Positions 32,013 to 43,870 are shown, numbered from the stretch's first letter. The stretch: DNA of 64,000 nucleotides from Zopfochytrium polystomum (GCA_025765615.1 JAIVFJ010000111.1:1-64000); one strand, 5' to 3'. Made by a program: numbers and translations. Notes: generated by a model from the sequence alone, not told the origin.

Positions 32013-32560
32013 AAAGGCATCGGTATTGTGTCCGAGCGGCAGCTCGTTCTGCAGCACGTCCCCGTCCGTGTTGTCGTACGTAATCTGGTCGAACGTGGTG
32101 CCGGACCCTCTGATGCTGAAGCAGTGGATCGGAGAGTTGTCATCGTGATGCCCTTGATCAGCGAGTTGCCCATCGTCAGTATCTTGAAGAACTTGGGCTC
32201 TAACGTTGTGGGAGTAAGAGTCGTAGGAGAGCGAACGAGTGGGAGGGAGGACACGTCTGCACGCATCTCCCCAGATGTCCAGAGGTTAAGCACAAACAAT
32301 AGTAAACAACAAAACTCAACTATTGTCCACAACATTCGCGCCCGTCGTGTCCCAGTACATCTGCCCGTTCCCGTGGAACGTCCCCGCCATCCCGTCAAAC
32401 GTGACCCCCGCCCCGCCCAGCTTGAACAGGAAATCCGTCTTCGTCAATGTCGCGCTCTTGCCCACGTCACCGTGCCCGTCACGGTTACCGTCGTCCCGGC
32501 CTTGAGCCCGGACATGTCGATCTTGGTCTCGGCGGACACCGTGGACGGTGGCGGTGATGG
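32013..32560 (-). pseudogene. GH28 polygalacturonase gene, truncated at both ends
   Basis: Two exons match the neighbouring gene at 33519-34844. Exon 1, to 32321, carries 'KIDMSGLKAGTTVTVTGTV'-type and 'TFHGNGQMYWDTTGANVVDN' segments. Exon 2, from 32199, carries 'PKFFKILTMGNSLIKGITM' and 'GHNTDAF'. The intron sits at the same place and phase (donor GTTGAG, acceptor TTAG). Small shifts occur in exon 2. Similarity stops at about 32013, right after NTDAF, so the catalytic DD, GHG and RIK motifs are gone, and the signal peptide is also missing. The break lies beside the copia LTR, which suggests the insertion or a linked deletion destroyed it. Confidence 0.75.
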
Positions 32561-33518
32561 ATAGGAGGTGGAGGAGTGGTGGTGGTGCAGGATTTGGAGG
32601 AGCGGGAAGGCGCGAGATGGGCAGAGGTCGGGATGGCGGAGGTGCGCATGGCTGGACTATTTGGTTCCGGTCAGAATCTATTGCGGGAGGAGGGGAAAGA
32701 AGGTGTGTTGGAATGAGGGATCCGAAGATGGGATGGTTGAGCAGAGTGGGAGGCGGGGACAGGGCGTATATGTTATGCAAGCAGCAGCGCTGGAAGGATC
32801 CGCTCAGTTCTAGACGTTCTCTTTCTTTCTCTTTCCTGTATTTATTAATATATAGGCGTAAACGAACAACATTGGCCAAAGTGTCATTAATCAGAGCGCA
32901 TGTAAATAAAATAATAATTCTCACATCAAAGAAGCGCATTGCTCGTGTCGCCATAAGCGTGGGCCATCGTTTTTTTCTTTTTTCGTCTCTTTCCTGGGAA
33001 GGGTTAGGGTTACGCACTGAGCAGACTGTGAAAGTGAGCGCTGCTTTGGATATTCGGGTTCGTTTTATATTCTTCTGTATCTTTGACGGGGAAGAGGGGG
33101 GGGGGGGAGACAGCTCCATGGCAAGACAAATGGAGAAGGAAGAAAGGCGTAGCGGGGGCAAAGAAGAAAAAAAAGAATATAGCGATTTGGTTTGACCCAC
33201 ACCCGATAGGAACTGTATGGGCCCCACCGGAGAGTGTATGTAAAAGAAGCAGAATCGGGTCCGGGGGGTGGAATCGGTTTGGAGGGGGGTCCGTGAGAGG
33301 CTTCGCAAAAACATGGTCATAAAGGAAACAAGCTTCTGGGAGGAGAAAAAAGGGTTGTTTTTTTTTGGGTCTTATCGAGTTTGTTGTATCTTTCTGATTT
33401 CAATGAGGGTTCAGCTACTCTAATTGTAAGGAGGGATTTGGGGAGGGGTGCGTGAGCCCTTCCGCCACGTGCCGGGCCGTGCCGGGCCGGGCCGGGCCGT
33501 CAAAGGCCAAAGGAGCGC

Positions 33519-34844
33519 TCAAGAGCATCCGGCGAGCGACGTGCTGACGCCGGTGCAGCTGGGGTTCTTTGGCGTAATGTTGATCTGGCTGAACGAGAAA
33601 CCTGAGCACGCGGCGCACAGAATGTACGTGCTGTGCGTGGCGCCGCTGGCCATGGTGCCGTGCACGTTGGTCAGCGTGACGCCCGAGATCGGGATGCCGG
33701 CCGTCGGGGTGCCGGTAGGCCCGCCGTTCAGGTAGTCCTGCTCGATCACGATGCCGTACTTGCTAATGTTCGACAACGTGATATCCGTGTACGCCACGTT
33801 CTTGACCGACCCGCCAGTCGCGCCCGAGATGGTCTTGATCCTGACGCCGTTCTCCGAGTTCGAAATCGTGCACCCGGACACGGTCACGCCGTCGACGGTC
33901 TTGCCGCTGTCGATCGACCCGATCGAGATGCCGTGCCCGCCCGCGCAGTTGTTCGACAGGAACTTGATGGTGCTGCCGCTGTTGATCGCCAGGCAGTCGT
34001 CCTGATTGTGCACGTTCGAGTTCTGGATCGTGATCCCCGTCGCGCTCACGTCGAACGCGTCCGTGTTGTGCCCGAGCTTCTTGCCGCCTGCTCAGTGTGT
34101 CGCCGTCCGCGTTGTCCACCGTAACGTGGTCGAACGTCGTGTCCGACCCGCCGATGCTGAAGCAGTGGATCGGTGAGTTCTTCATCGTGATGCCCTTGAT
34201 CGTCGACTTGCCCGTCGTCAGGACCTTGAAGAACTTGGGCTCTGGTGTGTGGGTATTTTTTTCACATCAAGTCGTTGGTGAGCAGGGGATAGGTTGGAGG
34301 TAATAGTGGGGTGAAGTGTCCGCCATTTCGGGATCAAAAGTCCACAGGGCCACAAACAAAATAAAATAAAAATAAAATAAAATAAAATAAAAATAAAATA
34401 AAATAAAAATAAAATAAAGAGTCAAGTCACTCAACTGTTGTCAACGCCGTTCGAACCATTCGTGTCCCAGTACAGCTGGCCGTTGCCGTGGAAAGTCGCG
34501 CCGGTGCCGTCAAAGGTGATGCCCGAGCCGCCGAGCGTGAACAAAAAGTCCGACTTTGTGTACTTGGTGCCCTTTGCCCACGTCACTGTGCCCGTCACGG
34601 TGACGGTCGTTCCAGCCTTGAGGCCAGACATGTCGATCTTGGTATCGGCGGGCACCGTGAACGGGCCCTTGATGAGGATGTTGGTTGACGTCGCCACGCA
34701 GTTGGCCACCTGCGACGCACTGGTGATCGTGCATTGCGTCGACGACGCTGGCGCCGCGAGCGGCGCGGCGGTGGTGGTGGTCGCGGGGGCGAGGAGGGCC
34801 AGGAGCAGGGTCCCGAGGGGGACGAGGGTGGAAAGCGCGTGCAT
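33519..34844 (-). CDS. Secreted GH28 polygalacturonase (pectinase)
   Basis: It hydrolyses alpha-1,4 bonds of polygalacturonate in plant cell walls and is predicted to be secreted. Exon 1 is 34844-34436, exon 2 34241-33519. The signal peptide is residues 1-26 ('MHALSTLVPLGTLLLALLAP'). Splicing creates the family-typical 'DNKPKFF'. Family motifs follow in order: NTD (about 196), QDDC (about 214), GGHG (about 236) and RIK (about 270), so all catalytic residues are present. One extra base near 34090 ('CTGAGCAGG') breaks the frame just before NTD. Without it the gene is 376 residues, the usual GH28 size. The intron is rich in (TTTTA)n on the sense strand. A truncated tandem paralogue lies 1 kb downstream. 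A pectinase fits a saprobe or parasite on plant material. Confidence 0.85.
34350..34418. repeat. (AAAAT)n short tandem repeat in the GH28 intron
   Basis: About 65 bp of AAAAT/AAATA units in the single intron of the GH28 gene. The equivalent intron of the truncated paralogue lacks it. Confidence 0.9.
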
Positions 34845-35210
34845 GTTTCCAATTCTTTATGTGTTGCGGGTAGGGCTGGGTCGGTATAAGGAGCAGATGA
34901 GGTTTTCTGTATGAGAGTCAAGTCCTGTCGTGTGCCAGTGGGATGAGCTTGTTTTGGGGGAGGGAAGGTGCGCACGTACTTATACGAACAGTTCGGTAAT
35001 TGTAAAATAGCATTTATGAAATTTTTTTTTTTCTTTTCTTTTTCATCTGTGCGTAGATGTGACAGCAGCTGGCTTGGGCGAAGAAAACGGAAAGGCGCGA
35101 AGAGGCCGCCATTCCGGCAAAGAAGAAGGGGTTGGACTTGCGTGGGGGGGAAAGGAGTTGCTGCATGGCACAAGCAATCAGAGGAGGAGAGTGAGAGGAT
35201 GCGTGCTTGG

Positions 35211-35325
<115 letters not shown>

Positions 35326-35540
35326 GCAGTAATGAATATTGAATCAGTCGGATTTCTCGTGGTTGCGGTGGATTGAATAGTTCTGCGTTGCTCGTGGTCA
35401 ACATGCCAGATGTGAGTGAGGCTATTCTCTCCTTCGTTTAATTTTGGTTTTTGTGTTTTTCGCTTGTGCGTGTGGGTTTGTGTCTTCATCTCTTCTTCTG
35501 TCTCTCTGTCTGTCTGTCTCTCTCTCACTCGGCACGTGCA

Positions 35541-35541
35541 T

Positions 35542-35579
<38 letters not shown>
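35541..35579. repeat. (CA)n microsatellite
   Basis: A run of about 19 CA dinucleotides between the GA and CT tracts. No gene is seen from 34,900 to 37,260 apart from these simple repeats and a poly-A tract at about 36411-36430. Confidence 0.9.
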
Positions 35580-35581
<2 letters not shown>

Positions 35582-35964
35582 GCTGTCTCTCTCTCCAGTG
35601 CATAGGTCATACGGTCTTTGTTCTCCTCCACTCGCCAGTCCATCTTCGGTCGGCCACACGTGCATGTCGCGGCTATCGGAATATTGCTGGCCGCGGGGCG
35701 GTAACTTGCCTGAAGTGGGGAGGGAGAAACAGAGAGAGAGAAAAAGTGGAGGCAGAGGGATAGAGACAGAGAGAGTGGGCAGAGTGAGGACCGCAAGAGA
35801 GGCGTTTGCGGAAAAAGGAAAAGAAAATAGTGTTCACGTGCACGAGTCGGTTGCGTTCTGTGCGTTGTTCCTCTCACTCACTCACTCACTCTCACCACTC
35901 ACTCTCTCGCTCCACACCCAAAAACCTCTCCTCATTCCTCTCTCTCCCATCTCTCTCTCGCATC

Positions 35965-35971
35965 GCTCTCG

Positions 35972-36004
<33 letters not shown>

Positions 36005-36008
36005 CTCT

Positions 36009-36065
<57 letters not shown>
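35965..36065. repeat. (CT)n microsatellite
   Basis: About 100 bp of CT repeats, the complement of the GA tract at 35211-35325, so the two could pair as stem arms across about 640 bp. Confidence 0.95.
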
Positions 36066-36067
<2 letters not shown>

Positions 36068-37269
36068 GGTGGAGGGCCGCAGTGGAGTCGTTCACCTTTC
36101 AGCTGTCGCTTCCCCTTTTTTGGAAAGGGAACCGCAACCCGTCCCGCTTTGGCAACCCGTCCCGGGCGTCGGCGGGCTTGAGAAGAAGAAAAAGAGGCTT
36201 CCTCCCCCACCCTAAAGCGAGAAATTCGAAACGCCCGTGGAGGCGGATTTCAGTTCTTGCGTGGCTGCGATCGACGAAACAAAACAAGGAAGGCGTGGTC
36301 GGGGTGGCTTCGTGGCGTGCTGTTGTGCTCTTTTATAACAGAAATCTTTTTTCCGTTTGGGGGCTGTCGCAATGTTTCACACACGGGGCTTTCACGGGTT
36401 TCAAAACAAAAAAAAAAAAAAAAAAAAAAAGAAGCCTCGAACTCCAGCCTGCTCGGAGGCCAACAAGAAAAGAGTACTTTCCACCTTTGGTTCCTGTCGT
36501 GGTTCCCGTCAAGGATATCTTGGCCTGAGTGCTGTGAACTGCGCTGCATGGCATTTCACCTTCTCCCTGTTGCGTTACCCTGGCTGGGTGGAATATTACA
36601 AAAAATAAAAAAATTATCATCACCACACCAGTTCATATGCACACATACGCATATATTTTATCTTCTGACCTAACAAAGTTTCTACACTTTGGAGCACATA
36701 TGTGAACTTTTAGTTTTTCCGTTTCCAGTCTTTGTTGTCGCCAAACTTCTTGTCGGACCCAGCCAGCGCGGGCCTCACAGGAAAGTCCAATCACAATCTA
36801 GAATATATGTGCGACTTGCTGTTACAGGCATTGCACGCCTGTTTCGACCATGGACGGACTTCATCCCAAACTGCTCTGCCTCCAATAGGCATGAGACAGG
36901 GCGCTTGTTGCCTGTCCCCCCGGCAGTCGCAATTTGCAAACTCCCTCTGTCGCCCCAAGGGTATCCCTTCATTGTGATTTTCAATCTTCTGTTCAAAAAA
37001 TTGCAAAGATGATTGTCCAAATCTCATCTCCTTGTCTGTCTTTAGACACATAGTACTGAGAAAAACAGTCAACTTTACTTCGCACGGAAAACAAAATTAA
37101 ACAGATGGAACTTTCAACACTTATGCCACATTTCAAGGTTTCAGCCCACAAGACTGCAGCCTTCCTGCTGGTAACAAAGACCATCACAGACGCGATCAAG
37201 CACTTCCTCCCAGAGTCTGAACATTCGACTCAATCCCAGATTGACCACCATTGACTTTGAGAGGCAAGG

Positions 37270-37383
37270 GTGTGAGACTACACTGAGGTCTCAGTGATAA
37301 AGTCTAGGGATTTTATTTGCAAAAACAAGTGTATCTGTCATAAAACTGCAAGTATCAGGGCCCCTATTATTATTCCCAGTTCT
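37270..37383 (+). repeat. Truncated type-B copia LTR
   Basis: TGTGAGACTACACTGAGG and the next ~100 bp match the start of the LTR at 23109-23346, in the opposite orientation. It is cut after about 110 bp and abuts the copia relic at 37384, which runs on the other strand. That indicates a rearranged or nested junction. Confidence 0.6.
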
Positions 37384-38300
37384 TCAGTTTCCAAGGCGTT
37401 GAGATGCAAGGGTAGCAAGATCAAGAAGAAAGACAGAATCTTGAGTGAATAGCATCCCAGCAGTTGGGTCTTGGAGGACATGCGACACAGAGAGGAGCAG
37501 TTCCTTGAGTGATGGGGCATGAAGCACATTGTGGAGTACCACATCAAAACCAGGAAAAGTGAGAGTGACAGATCCAATTCCTTTGATGTGGCATTCATGG
37601 TCATCTGCTAGGCGGGCATGGTGTTTGGTTTCAAATTGTTGGTACTCAGTGAATTGCTCCTGTTGTAGGATCATTGTGGGCACAGCTCCAGAATCGATCA
37701 TGTACGGAAGAGAGGCTATGCCTGTGTGTGACGCACTCACTGTTGCAGTGTTCACAAAGAAGTAGAAGCAAGAGGGACTGTTTATTTGAGAAGAAGAAGA
37801 AACAGATGGCCCTCCTGCAGCAGGTTGAGGGTGAAATCCAGAGAAAGGAACAAAAGTTGCTTGCAGTACAGCCACAGTTGCTGAGGCTGAAGCATTTGGT
37901 TGAGCTGGTGTGAAGTGCTGCCCTTGGAGCCTGGCTGAGATAGCATTGACTCAGTGCATTTGCAGGCAGTGCTCAGGCTTGTGCGTTGGTGACAAAAAGT
38001 GACTCTAGGAGTTGTTTGATGCTGTACTTGATGGAAAATGGTCCAGAATAGAAGATGTGTGTTGCACACAATGCGTGTTGCAAGCTGATTGATGGACGGA
38101 AAATTCTGAAATTGGAATAGCAGGTTGGCAGGTGGTAGAGAGTGTTTTTCAGAGCTAGAATCTGTGGTTGATGCAGCCAGATAGCTGGCACGCTGATGTG
38201 TAAACATCTACTCTGAGTGAGTGAGTGGAAGGAGTGAATGAAGTGGAGATGTGTGTTTGTGGGTGGTCCTTCTCCCAACTTGGAGAGAAAGAGAAAAACT
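37384..38300 (-). pseudogene. Copia-type gag/protease relic
   Basis: The minus-strand frame at 37875-37384 contains a retroviral-type protease start 'YMIDSGAVPTMIL' and the copia-typical 'HAPSLKELLLSVSHVL'. Gag-like fragments lie upstream to about 38280 in shifting frames. 38243-38300 repeats 21851-21908. RT and integrase are absent; the frame ends at a truncated LTR in the opposite orientation. It is a dead fragment. Confidence 0.65.
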
Positions 38301-38479
38301 CTGTTAGGAATTATTGAAACATGATGATGATATACATGCTGTAATATTGCTAGGCAAGCGTGACTGGCACAGGGTAAAAACCTCTCCTAAATTATCTGCT
38401 TGAGCAGAGGAGGAGGAAAACTGTTGACACCGGGTTTCTGTTCCACTTAATACTTGGAGTATTTGTCATCAGCGCAAGC

Positions 38480-39180
38480 CAGCGCCCAGGTCTGCATTGG
38501 CGGTGTCTTGCTACCAAGATCTGAATTCTTTTGTGAGCGAGATTGAGCGACTTCAGCGACTATTCATCCAAGGTCAAGGTCAGAACGGACTTGATGAGTT
38601 TGTACGCAAACTGTAGAGCAAACTGCGCACAGACCTTGCACGCAGAGTCGTTTTGGACCATTTGTGGCAGCACTTCGAAACAATGACGCCTGCTTCAACA
38701 ATCTACAGAATATCATGGATGAGCTTACTGCTGTCTTGACTGCCCTTGAGGCAGATGAAGAGGAAGACTGCAGGAACCGCTGCAACAACTGCAACAGGCG
38801 TCATGTGGGCAACAACCACCGTGACAGCCATGACGACCAACGAAGATAGATGCCACTGAAGTGACCACATCCAAGGAGGTCGCAATGACCTTGAGCAAGC
38901 AGAACGAAACAATCACCAAGGAAGCAACTACAGGAACGATGACAACAGGGGTCGCAACATCCATGACAACCACAACCGCTCTTGCTCCCCTTGTCATGGG
39001 GATAGGCCAAGCTACTGGTGTGGTTACCACAAGGCATACGTTCACCACATGAAAAGGGACTGTCGTGACTGCTGCAAGCCAGGAGTCACCCAAAGGCTGG
39101 AGCCAAAGGCAAGAACAATGATGGACAACACAGCAACATTTCCAGTGGCACTGGAGATCACAGCGAGCACCTTGAATTTG
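38480..39180 (+). pseudogene. Gag-like relic of another LTR retroelement
   Basis: The frames read 'LDEFVRKL', 'ALRNNDACFNNLQNIMDELT' and an Asn/Arg-rich stretch. A Cys/His cluster 'WCGYHKAYVHHMKRDC' follows (about 39015-39065), like the nucleic-acid-binding knuckles of some gypsy Gags. At least three frame changes and stops show decay. No matching pol follows. Confidence 0.45.
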
Positions 39181-39191
39181 TGAGGTTCAAT

Positions 39192-39449
39192 TCACGCTGG
39201 AACAAAGAGAGAAACAAGGACAAAAAAAATGAAGAACCTTACTCTCCACTTGTAATTCTGAGAAAGCAGACTTGGCAGATCATCACTGGTGTCAAGGACC
39301 ATTGCATCGCTGGTGGCAGAGTCCATGTACACCAACTCAATGGCAGGAGAGATCTGGAACCTTGCAGCGACAAGCTGAAGCAAGCCATCAAAACCTGTGT
39401 TGGTTGGGGTGGATCTTCCTTCCAAGGTCATTGTAAACAAATGCCACAA
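39192..39449 (-). pseudogene. PB1-domain-like fragment
   Basis: The minus strand reads 'GFDGLLQLVAARFQISPAIE' then 'LVYMDSATSDAMVLDTSDDL'. That has the layout of a PB1 domain: a helix after the first hairpin, an acidic 'D.D' loop and 'SsddL'. No other domain is attached and there is no clear start codon. It may be a host-gene fragment picked up in the retroelement zone. The call is tentative. Confidence 0.3.
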
Positions 39450-40420
39450 TCCATGCAGTTGTTTGGCTGGTCATTCTCCTACGGAAGCACAATTGGTGAT
39501 GGGCTCTGCAAAGAAGATTTGAATGTTAGATTTGGTGTAAAAATGTTTGAGACAGAGCTTTTGAAGGGAGACTGTCGAGGCAGAGGGATTCTGGAAGCAC
39601 TCAGTGTCAGTTTAAAAGGAGTTGGCTGGTCAGTTTCCAGAACCTGATTTGTGCAAGAAAAAGAGAGAAAAAGAAAAGAGCAAATAGGGATGCAACGGCA
39701 GGGATTGAGCCAGAGATGTTCATTCTGGGGCCGTTATAAGACAGTAAATGAAACAATTGAAGATGATTGTTGATTATCACATTCCAAAAGGGTTCAAGAT
39801 TGCTCACCACTGTTGATCCTGGTCAGCCAGAAACGAAATCTTGATTCGTGCAAAGAGAGGGGATGCTGTTTGTCGGTACCGTCGGCTGGTTAGTGGCGTT
39901 GTCTTCAAACAAGACAGAGGTTTGCTCGCTCACTGTGTCGTTGTTGCATTGAAGTTGTCGCCCTCAAGGCTGAATCCAACTGAGCATCGATGCGTCTGGG
40001 GTCCGGCCATCATGCAAAGGAAGAGAGGGCTGTGTGGGTGGGCGAGTGGACTGCAGGTCGTCTGTCTCTCAGAGGCAAGCAACGTTCCTCACTTGCGGTT
40101 GTGCACTAAATTTCGGTACTTCGCCGACAGGCCTGATCCGACCTGATCCAGACGTCGCCTGATTGATCTGAGCGATGTGTCCACGGGCCGGCGAGCCTGT
40201 AAAAGGAGGGAGGGAGGCTGGCGGAGGGCGATCGCATGTGTCGACGAAAATCTTGTTTCTTGTCCATTTCCCCCTTTTTCCAACCAGACCCACACGACAC
40301 AGGCTCACGCCGTCCCACATAACACTGGGCGGAGGAAGAGCCTCGTATGTTGCTCTCTCTTTCGTTGTCTGGCTTTCTCTCAGCGTCACTACGCGGACTG
40401 CCGCGCGATCGGCATCCTAC
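39450..40420. other. Intergenic; no gene seen
   Basis: The frames are short and without domains. A weak tRNA-like stretch occurs on the minus strand at about 39690-39760. This is the transition from the retroelement zone to the gene-rich part. Confidence 0.4.
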
Positions 40421-40794
40421 TCAGGCACAGGCACGCCTACGCCGCTTGCGGCGTCGGCGTCGGGCGTCGCTGGACAGTCCATAAACGCTGCCGCCCGTTC
40501 CCCCGAGAGAGGCCATTTGCTTCAGCATTCTATCGATCTTCGTCCATAACATCGCTTTCAACTCTTTTCGCTTTTCAGCGGAGGTTTGGATACCCCCATT
40601 TTGTTCTTGTTGTTGTTGCTGTTGTTGTTGTTGCTGTTGCCGTTCTTGGTGCTGTTGTGGCTGCGCCGCTTTTGCCTTGCAACACCCTGCCTGTGCGTGG
40701 CGCAGACGATCGAAACACTTTCTCTTTTCCAACTTGAAACAATACACACAGGACTGTTGACCATCTTGCAAAAGCAGCCCTTCCTACAAAGAAA
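40421..40794 (-). CDS. Possible terminal exon of an unidentified Gln-rich protein
   Basis: After an acceptor-like TTTGTAG (minus strand, about 40795) an open frame reads 'QQSCVYCFKLEKRKCFDRLR'. It then has a run of about 11 Gln encoded by mixed CAA/CAG, a helical 'EKRKELKAMLWTKIDRMLKQ' segment and a basic tail, ending at 40421. The Cys spacing (C-x2-C-x7-C...CC) resembles a zinc cluster but does not fit Zn2Cys6 exactly. No upstream exon is found; the SDR stop codon lies only 97 bp away on the same strand. It could be a real last exon, a zinc-binding fragment or chance. Confidence 0.25.
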
Positions 40795-40890
40795 AGACAA
40801 GAAAAAGGCATCTCAGGCTTCCCGCCTCGACCCGACCTCCCGCACCGCACCCCGCCTACCGGCACCCCGGCAACCAGCGCGCACGCGCGC

Positions 40891-41947
40891 TCAAAACGCC
40901 AAAAACGCGTTGTCGACGGGCACCTCTGCGCCGCTGATGCCGTCGGCGGCGTCGGACGCCAGGTGCACGGCGAGGGCGGCGACCTTGTCCATGCCGACCA
41001 TCATGCGCTCGCCGCCGAGCAGCCCTGCGGCTTTCCCCGCCGTCTTTGCGCCGTCGACGCTGGTGGGGGCGCCCGGGCGGACGATGGCGGTCGCCATGCC
41101 GTTGGGGAGGATGAGGTTGGAGCGGACGCCGCGGGCGGCGTACTGCACGGCGATGTTTTTGGAGAGGCCTGCGAGGGCGTGTTTGCTGATGGTGTACGCG
41201 CAGCCTGTTTTGTTGTTTGTTTTTATCAAAACCCACAAACACGGGGGGAAAAAAGCCAGAAGCTGTTTTACTTGCACGCACACACACGCACACACATACA
41301 TACCTGGGAACCCCGAGTGCGACGCGACCGAACCGATGTTGACGATGGCGCCCTTGGGCGTGTCCTTTGCCAGGAAAACAAGGGTCGCGTGCTTTGCGAG
41401 GAAGGTCGGCCCGGTGATGTTGACGGCCTGCACCTTGGCGTACAGCGTGGCGTCGAGCTCGTGGACCTGGAAGAAGCCGTCCATGATGCCGGCGTTGTTG
41501 ACGAGCACGTCGAGCGTGCCGAATTCGTGGACAGCCTGGTTTTTTTCGGGTTAGGTGTTTTTTTCAAGTCTTTGCTGCAAAACTCGCGCGCCGCCTCTCT
41601 CTCCGACTTAAACAACCCGCCCGCTCCCCCACCCCCCCCCCCCAAAATACCCTGTCGACGGCCGCCTTTGCGCCGGCCTCGGTCGAAATGTCTACGGCGG
41701 CAGTCGCGACCCTGGTGGCGGCGGCCTCGGGGCCGAATTCGGTGGCCAGTTCGGCGCGAAAGGCGTCGAGCGGGGCGTCGGCAATGTCGACGACGAGGAC
41801 GCGGGCGCCCTCGGCGACAAAGGCGCGGACAATGTGACGGCCGAGGCCGCCGGCGCCGCCGGTGACGATGACGCTGCGCCCGGCGAGGTTGCGGGAGGCG
41901 ACGGGGGTGAGGGTACTGCTGGTGGTGGTGGTGGTGGGGTTGGACAT
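40891..41947 (-). CDS. Short-chain dehydrogenase/reductase (classical SDR)
   Basis: A NAD(P)-dependent oxidoreductase of 280 residues; the substrate cannot be told from sequence. Exons: 41947-41651, 41535-41304 and 41204-40891, joined at GTATTT...CCAG and GTATGT...ACAG, with the frame kept exactly. The Rossmann glycine motif 'VTGGAGGLG' is at residues 28-36, 'NNAG' at 112-115, and the catalytic set is Ser168, Tyr180 and Lys184 ('YTISK'). Length and order are those of the bacterial FabG-like classical family. A TATA box 47-56 bp upstream favours the ATG at 41947 over one at 41995. Intron 1 has a long G tract on the sense strand. It has no functional link to its neighbours. Confidence 0.9.
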
Positions 41948-41993
41948 TGTAGGCGGGGGTGTGTTGTGTGAGGGGGGCGAGGGCAGTTCTGCC

Positions 41994-42003
41994 ATTTATA
42001 TAG
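41994..42003 (-). promoter_or_regulatory. TATA box of the SDR gene
   Basis: CTATATAAAT on the minus strand. It overlaps the alternative start at 41995 and so supports initiation at 41947. Confidence 0.6.
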
Positions 42004-42099
42004 TGTGGGCGTCCTTCGACTGTTAGTAATAAATGGTCAGTGTCAGGCGGCCCTAGAAGCCAGCTGGCGGGGGAGCTGAAACATGTCTCTCCCTGTCTC

Positions 42100-42202
<103 letters not shown>

Positions 42203-42311
42203 AATCTCTGTCTCTGTCCGCGTCCACCATGCAGGCGGGTTCCGCCCCCACCCACACACAAAAACACACACACGCACTCGCTCACGTGCCCCACATTTTC
42301 GCGCTCGTTCG

Positions 42312-42386
<75 letters not shown>

Positions 42387-42390
42387 CGAC
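42312..42390. repeat. (GA)n microsatellite, inverted partner of 42100-42200
   Basis: About 75 bp of GA repeats. Together with the CT tract it can form a long imperfect hairpin with a roughly 110-bp loop. From 42391 to 43009 no gene is seen; an A tract lies at about 42580. Confidence 0.95.
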
Positions 42391-42964
42391 CCAGTCTTCG
42401 CCCCGCCTCGACTGGACAGACGGACCCAAGGTCGAAGCCGACGGACGGAAGTGAGCGGATTTCAGTATTAATTTCCCTTATTCGTGCTTTCTTGTAACAT
42501 TTAATTGCATCGTCGTGTACTGTATGTGTTGGGGAAAAAAAACCAAAAAAGGGAGCAACACTTTTTCGGGGAAAAACTAAAAAAAAAAAAAAAAGACCAA
42601 AGTTCTGAGGGAGAAGCGAGTTCCCCTGCCGGACACGGAACCGATAGTACCGACCTCCCATTGTCTTGCCCTTGCTAACACCTTACCCTCCCGCACCCTC
42701 CTTCCAAACAATAGAGGGCGCATTCAAATATTAGCAGGGGAAAAGAAAAAATAACGAGAGAGAGAGAGACAGACCCGGAATAGCATTGCAGAGGCTGGGG
42801 TTGGGATCAATATGGAGGTGAGAGTGAACACGAAGAAGACGAAGATGAAACCAAGAGAAAAAGCAAAGTCACCGAAACACTTGCGCATCGCGCACGACAG
42901 GGCAGACCCGGCCGACCCCCCCACTCGTCTAGCGAAGCCATTTGTTTTCTTCTACTTTTTTTTC

Positions 42965-43421
42965 ACGAGTAGAACAGGTTCTCGAGACCACTGGACCCAA
43001 GCAGGTTGCCGATAGCCTGGTACCGGCACCCGATCATGACGACGTACGGGAACTGGCTCGACGACAGCAGAGTCGGCGCACGCAGCCGACGCGGGTGGTC
43101 GAGCTCCACACGATCTCGGTTAAAAAAGTAGCCGACCTCCTGGCCGATGGACGTGGCGAAGGCCCGGGCGTCGTCGGGGTTGGATCCGCCGCCAGACCAG
43201 GCAAAGTAGTTTCCGGCCTACTGGTTCCACGAGTCGACGGCATTGCACGCCGTCGGCGGGGACGGTGTACACCTGGCCGCCGACGGTGGCGGTCGAGGAC
43301 GTCGAGTTGGACGAGGACGACGACGAGCTCGACGAGCCGCCGGACGAGCCGCCCGAGTTATGGTCGGACGGGTCCGAGGTGGAGGTGGACACAGTCGAAG
43401 GAGGAGAATGATAAATTTTAG
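42965..43421 (-). pseudogene. Unidentified Ser-rich secreted-protein-like relic
   Basis: The minus strand has a Ser/Gly-rich linker followed by 'TATVGGQVYTVPADGVQC'. After a one-base shift and an in-frame TAG (43222), 'AGNYFAWSGGGSNPDDARAF' and 'ATSIGQEVGYFFNRD' continue to a stop near 42967. Such low-complexity Ser linkers join domains in fungal secreted enzymes. I do not recognise the fold. Because only one shift and one stop interrupt it, it could be a recent relic or a misassembled exon. Confidence 0.3.
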
Positions 43422-43870
43422 CCTTTCAACCAAGAAAGAAAACCGAGCTCCCTCAGTTTCTGGGGACCCCTTTGTCACGTTTTGCGGCAACAGTTCGCGT
43501 TTATGGAGCAACTATGTCACACAACTCTCAAACAAAAACGGGTTATGATGGAAGAATACGTGCTTTCGCTGTGACCACTTCGATTGAGCCGGCAGATTTT
43601 GGACCGAAAAAACCGACCGCCCCACCGCGTGTGTGTGAAGGAGAAGCGCGCGTGCTGTGAGCCGCCGCCAACCAGGTTTTCGTTTCACGGCCTCGATAGA
43701 ATGAATGAATTCTTCCATTAGTGGCATGGCATTCTTGGTCGACTTTTTCATGTGTTGGTCTGCGCTCCGATCATCCCTCCTTCTCCTTTCGCCATTTAAA
43801 CCATTTTCCGTGTCACATGCGTAGAACGACAGGGATAGATTGGAAAACACGGGAAAAAGAAACCCAAACT

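Noticed and set aside
40421..40794. Zn2Cys6 transcription factor.
   Set aside because: The Cys spacing departs from C-x2-C-x6-C-x(5-12)-C-x2-C-x(6-8)-C, and no dimerisation or regulatory domain follows.
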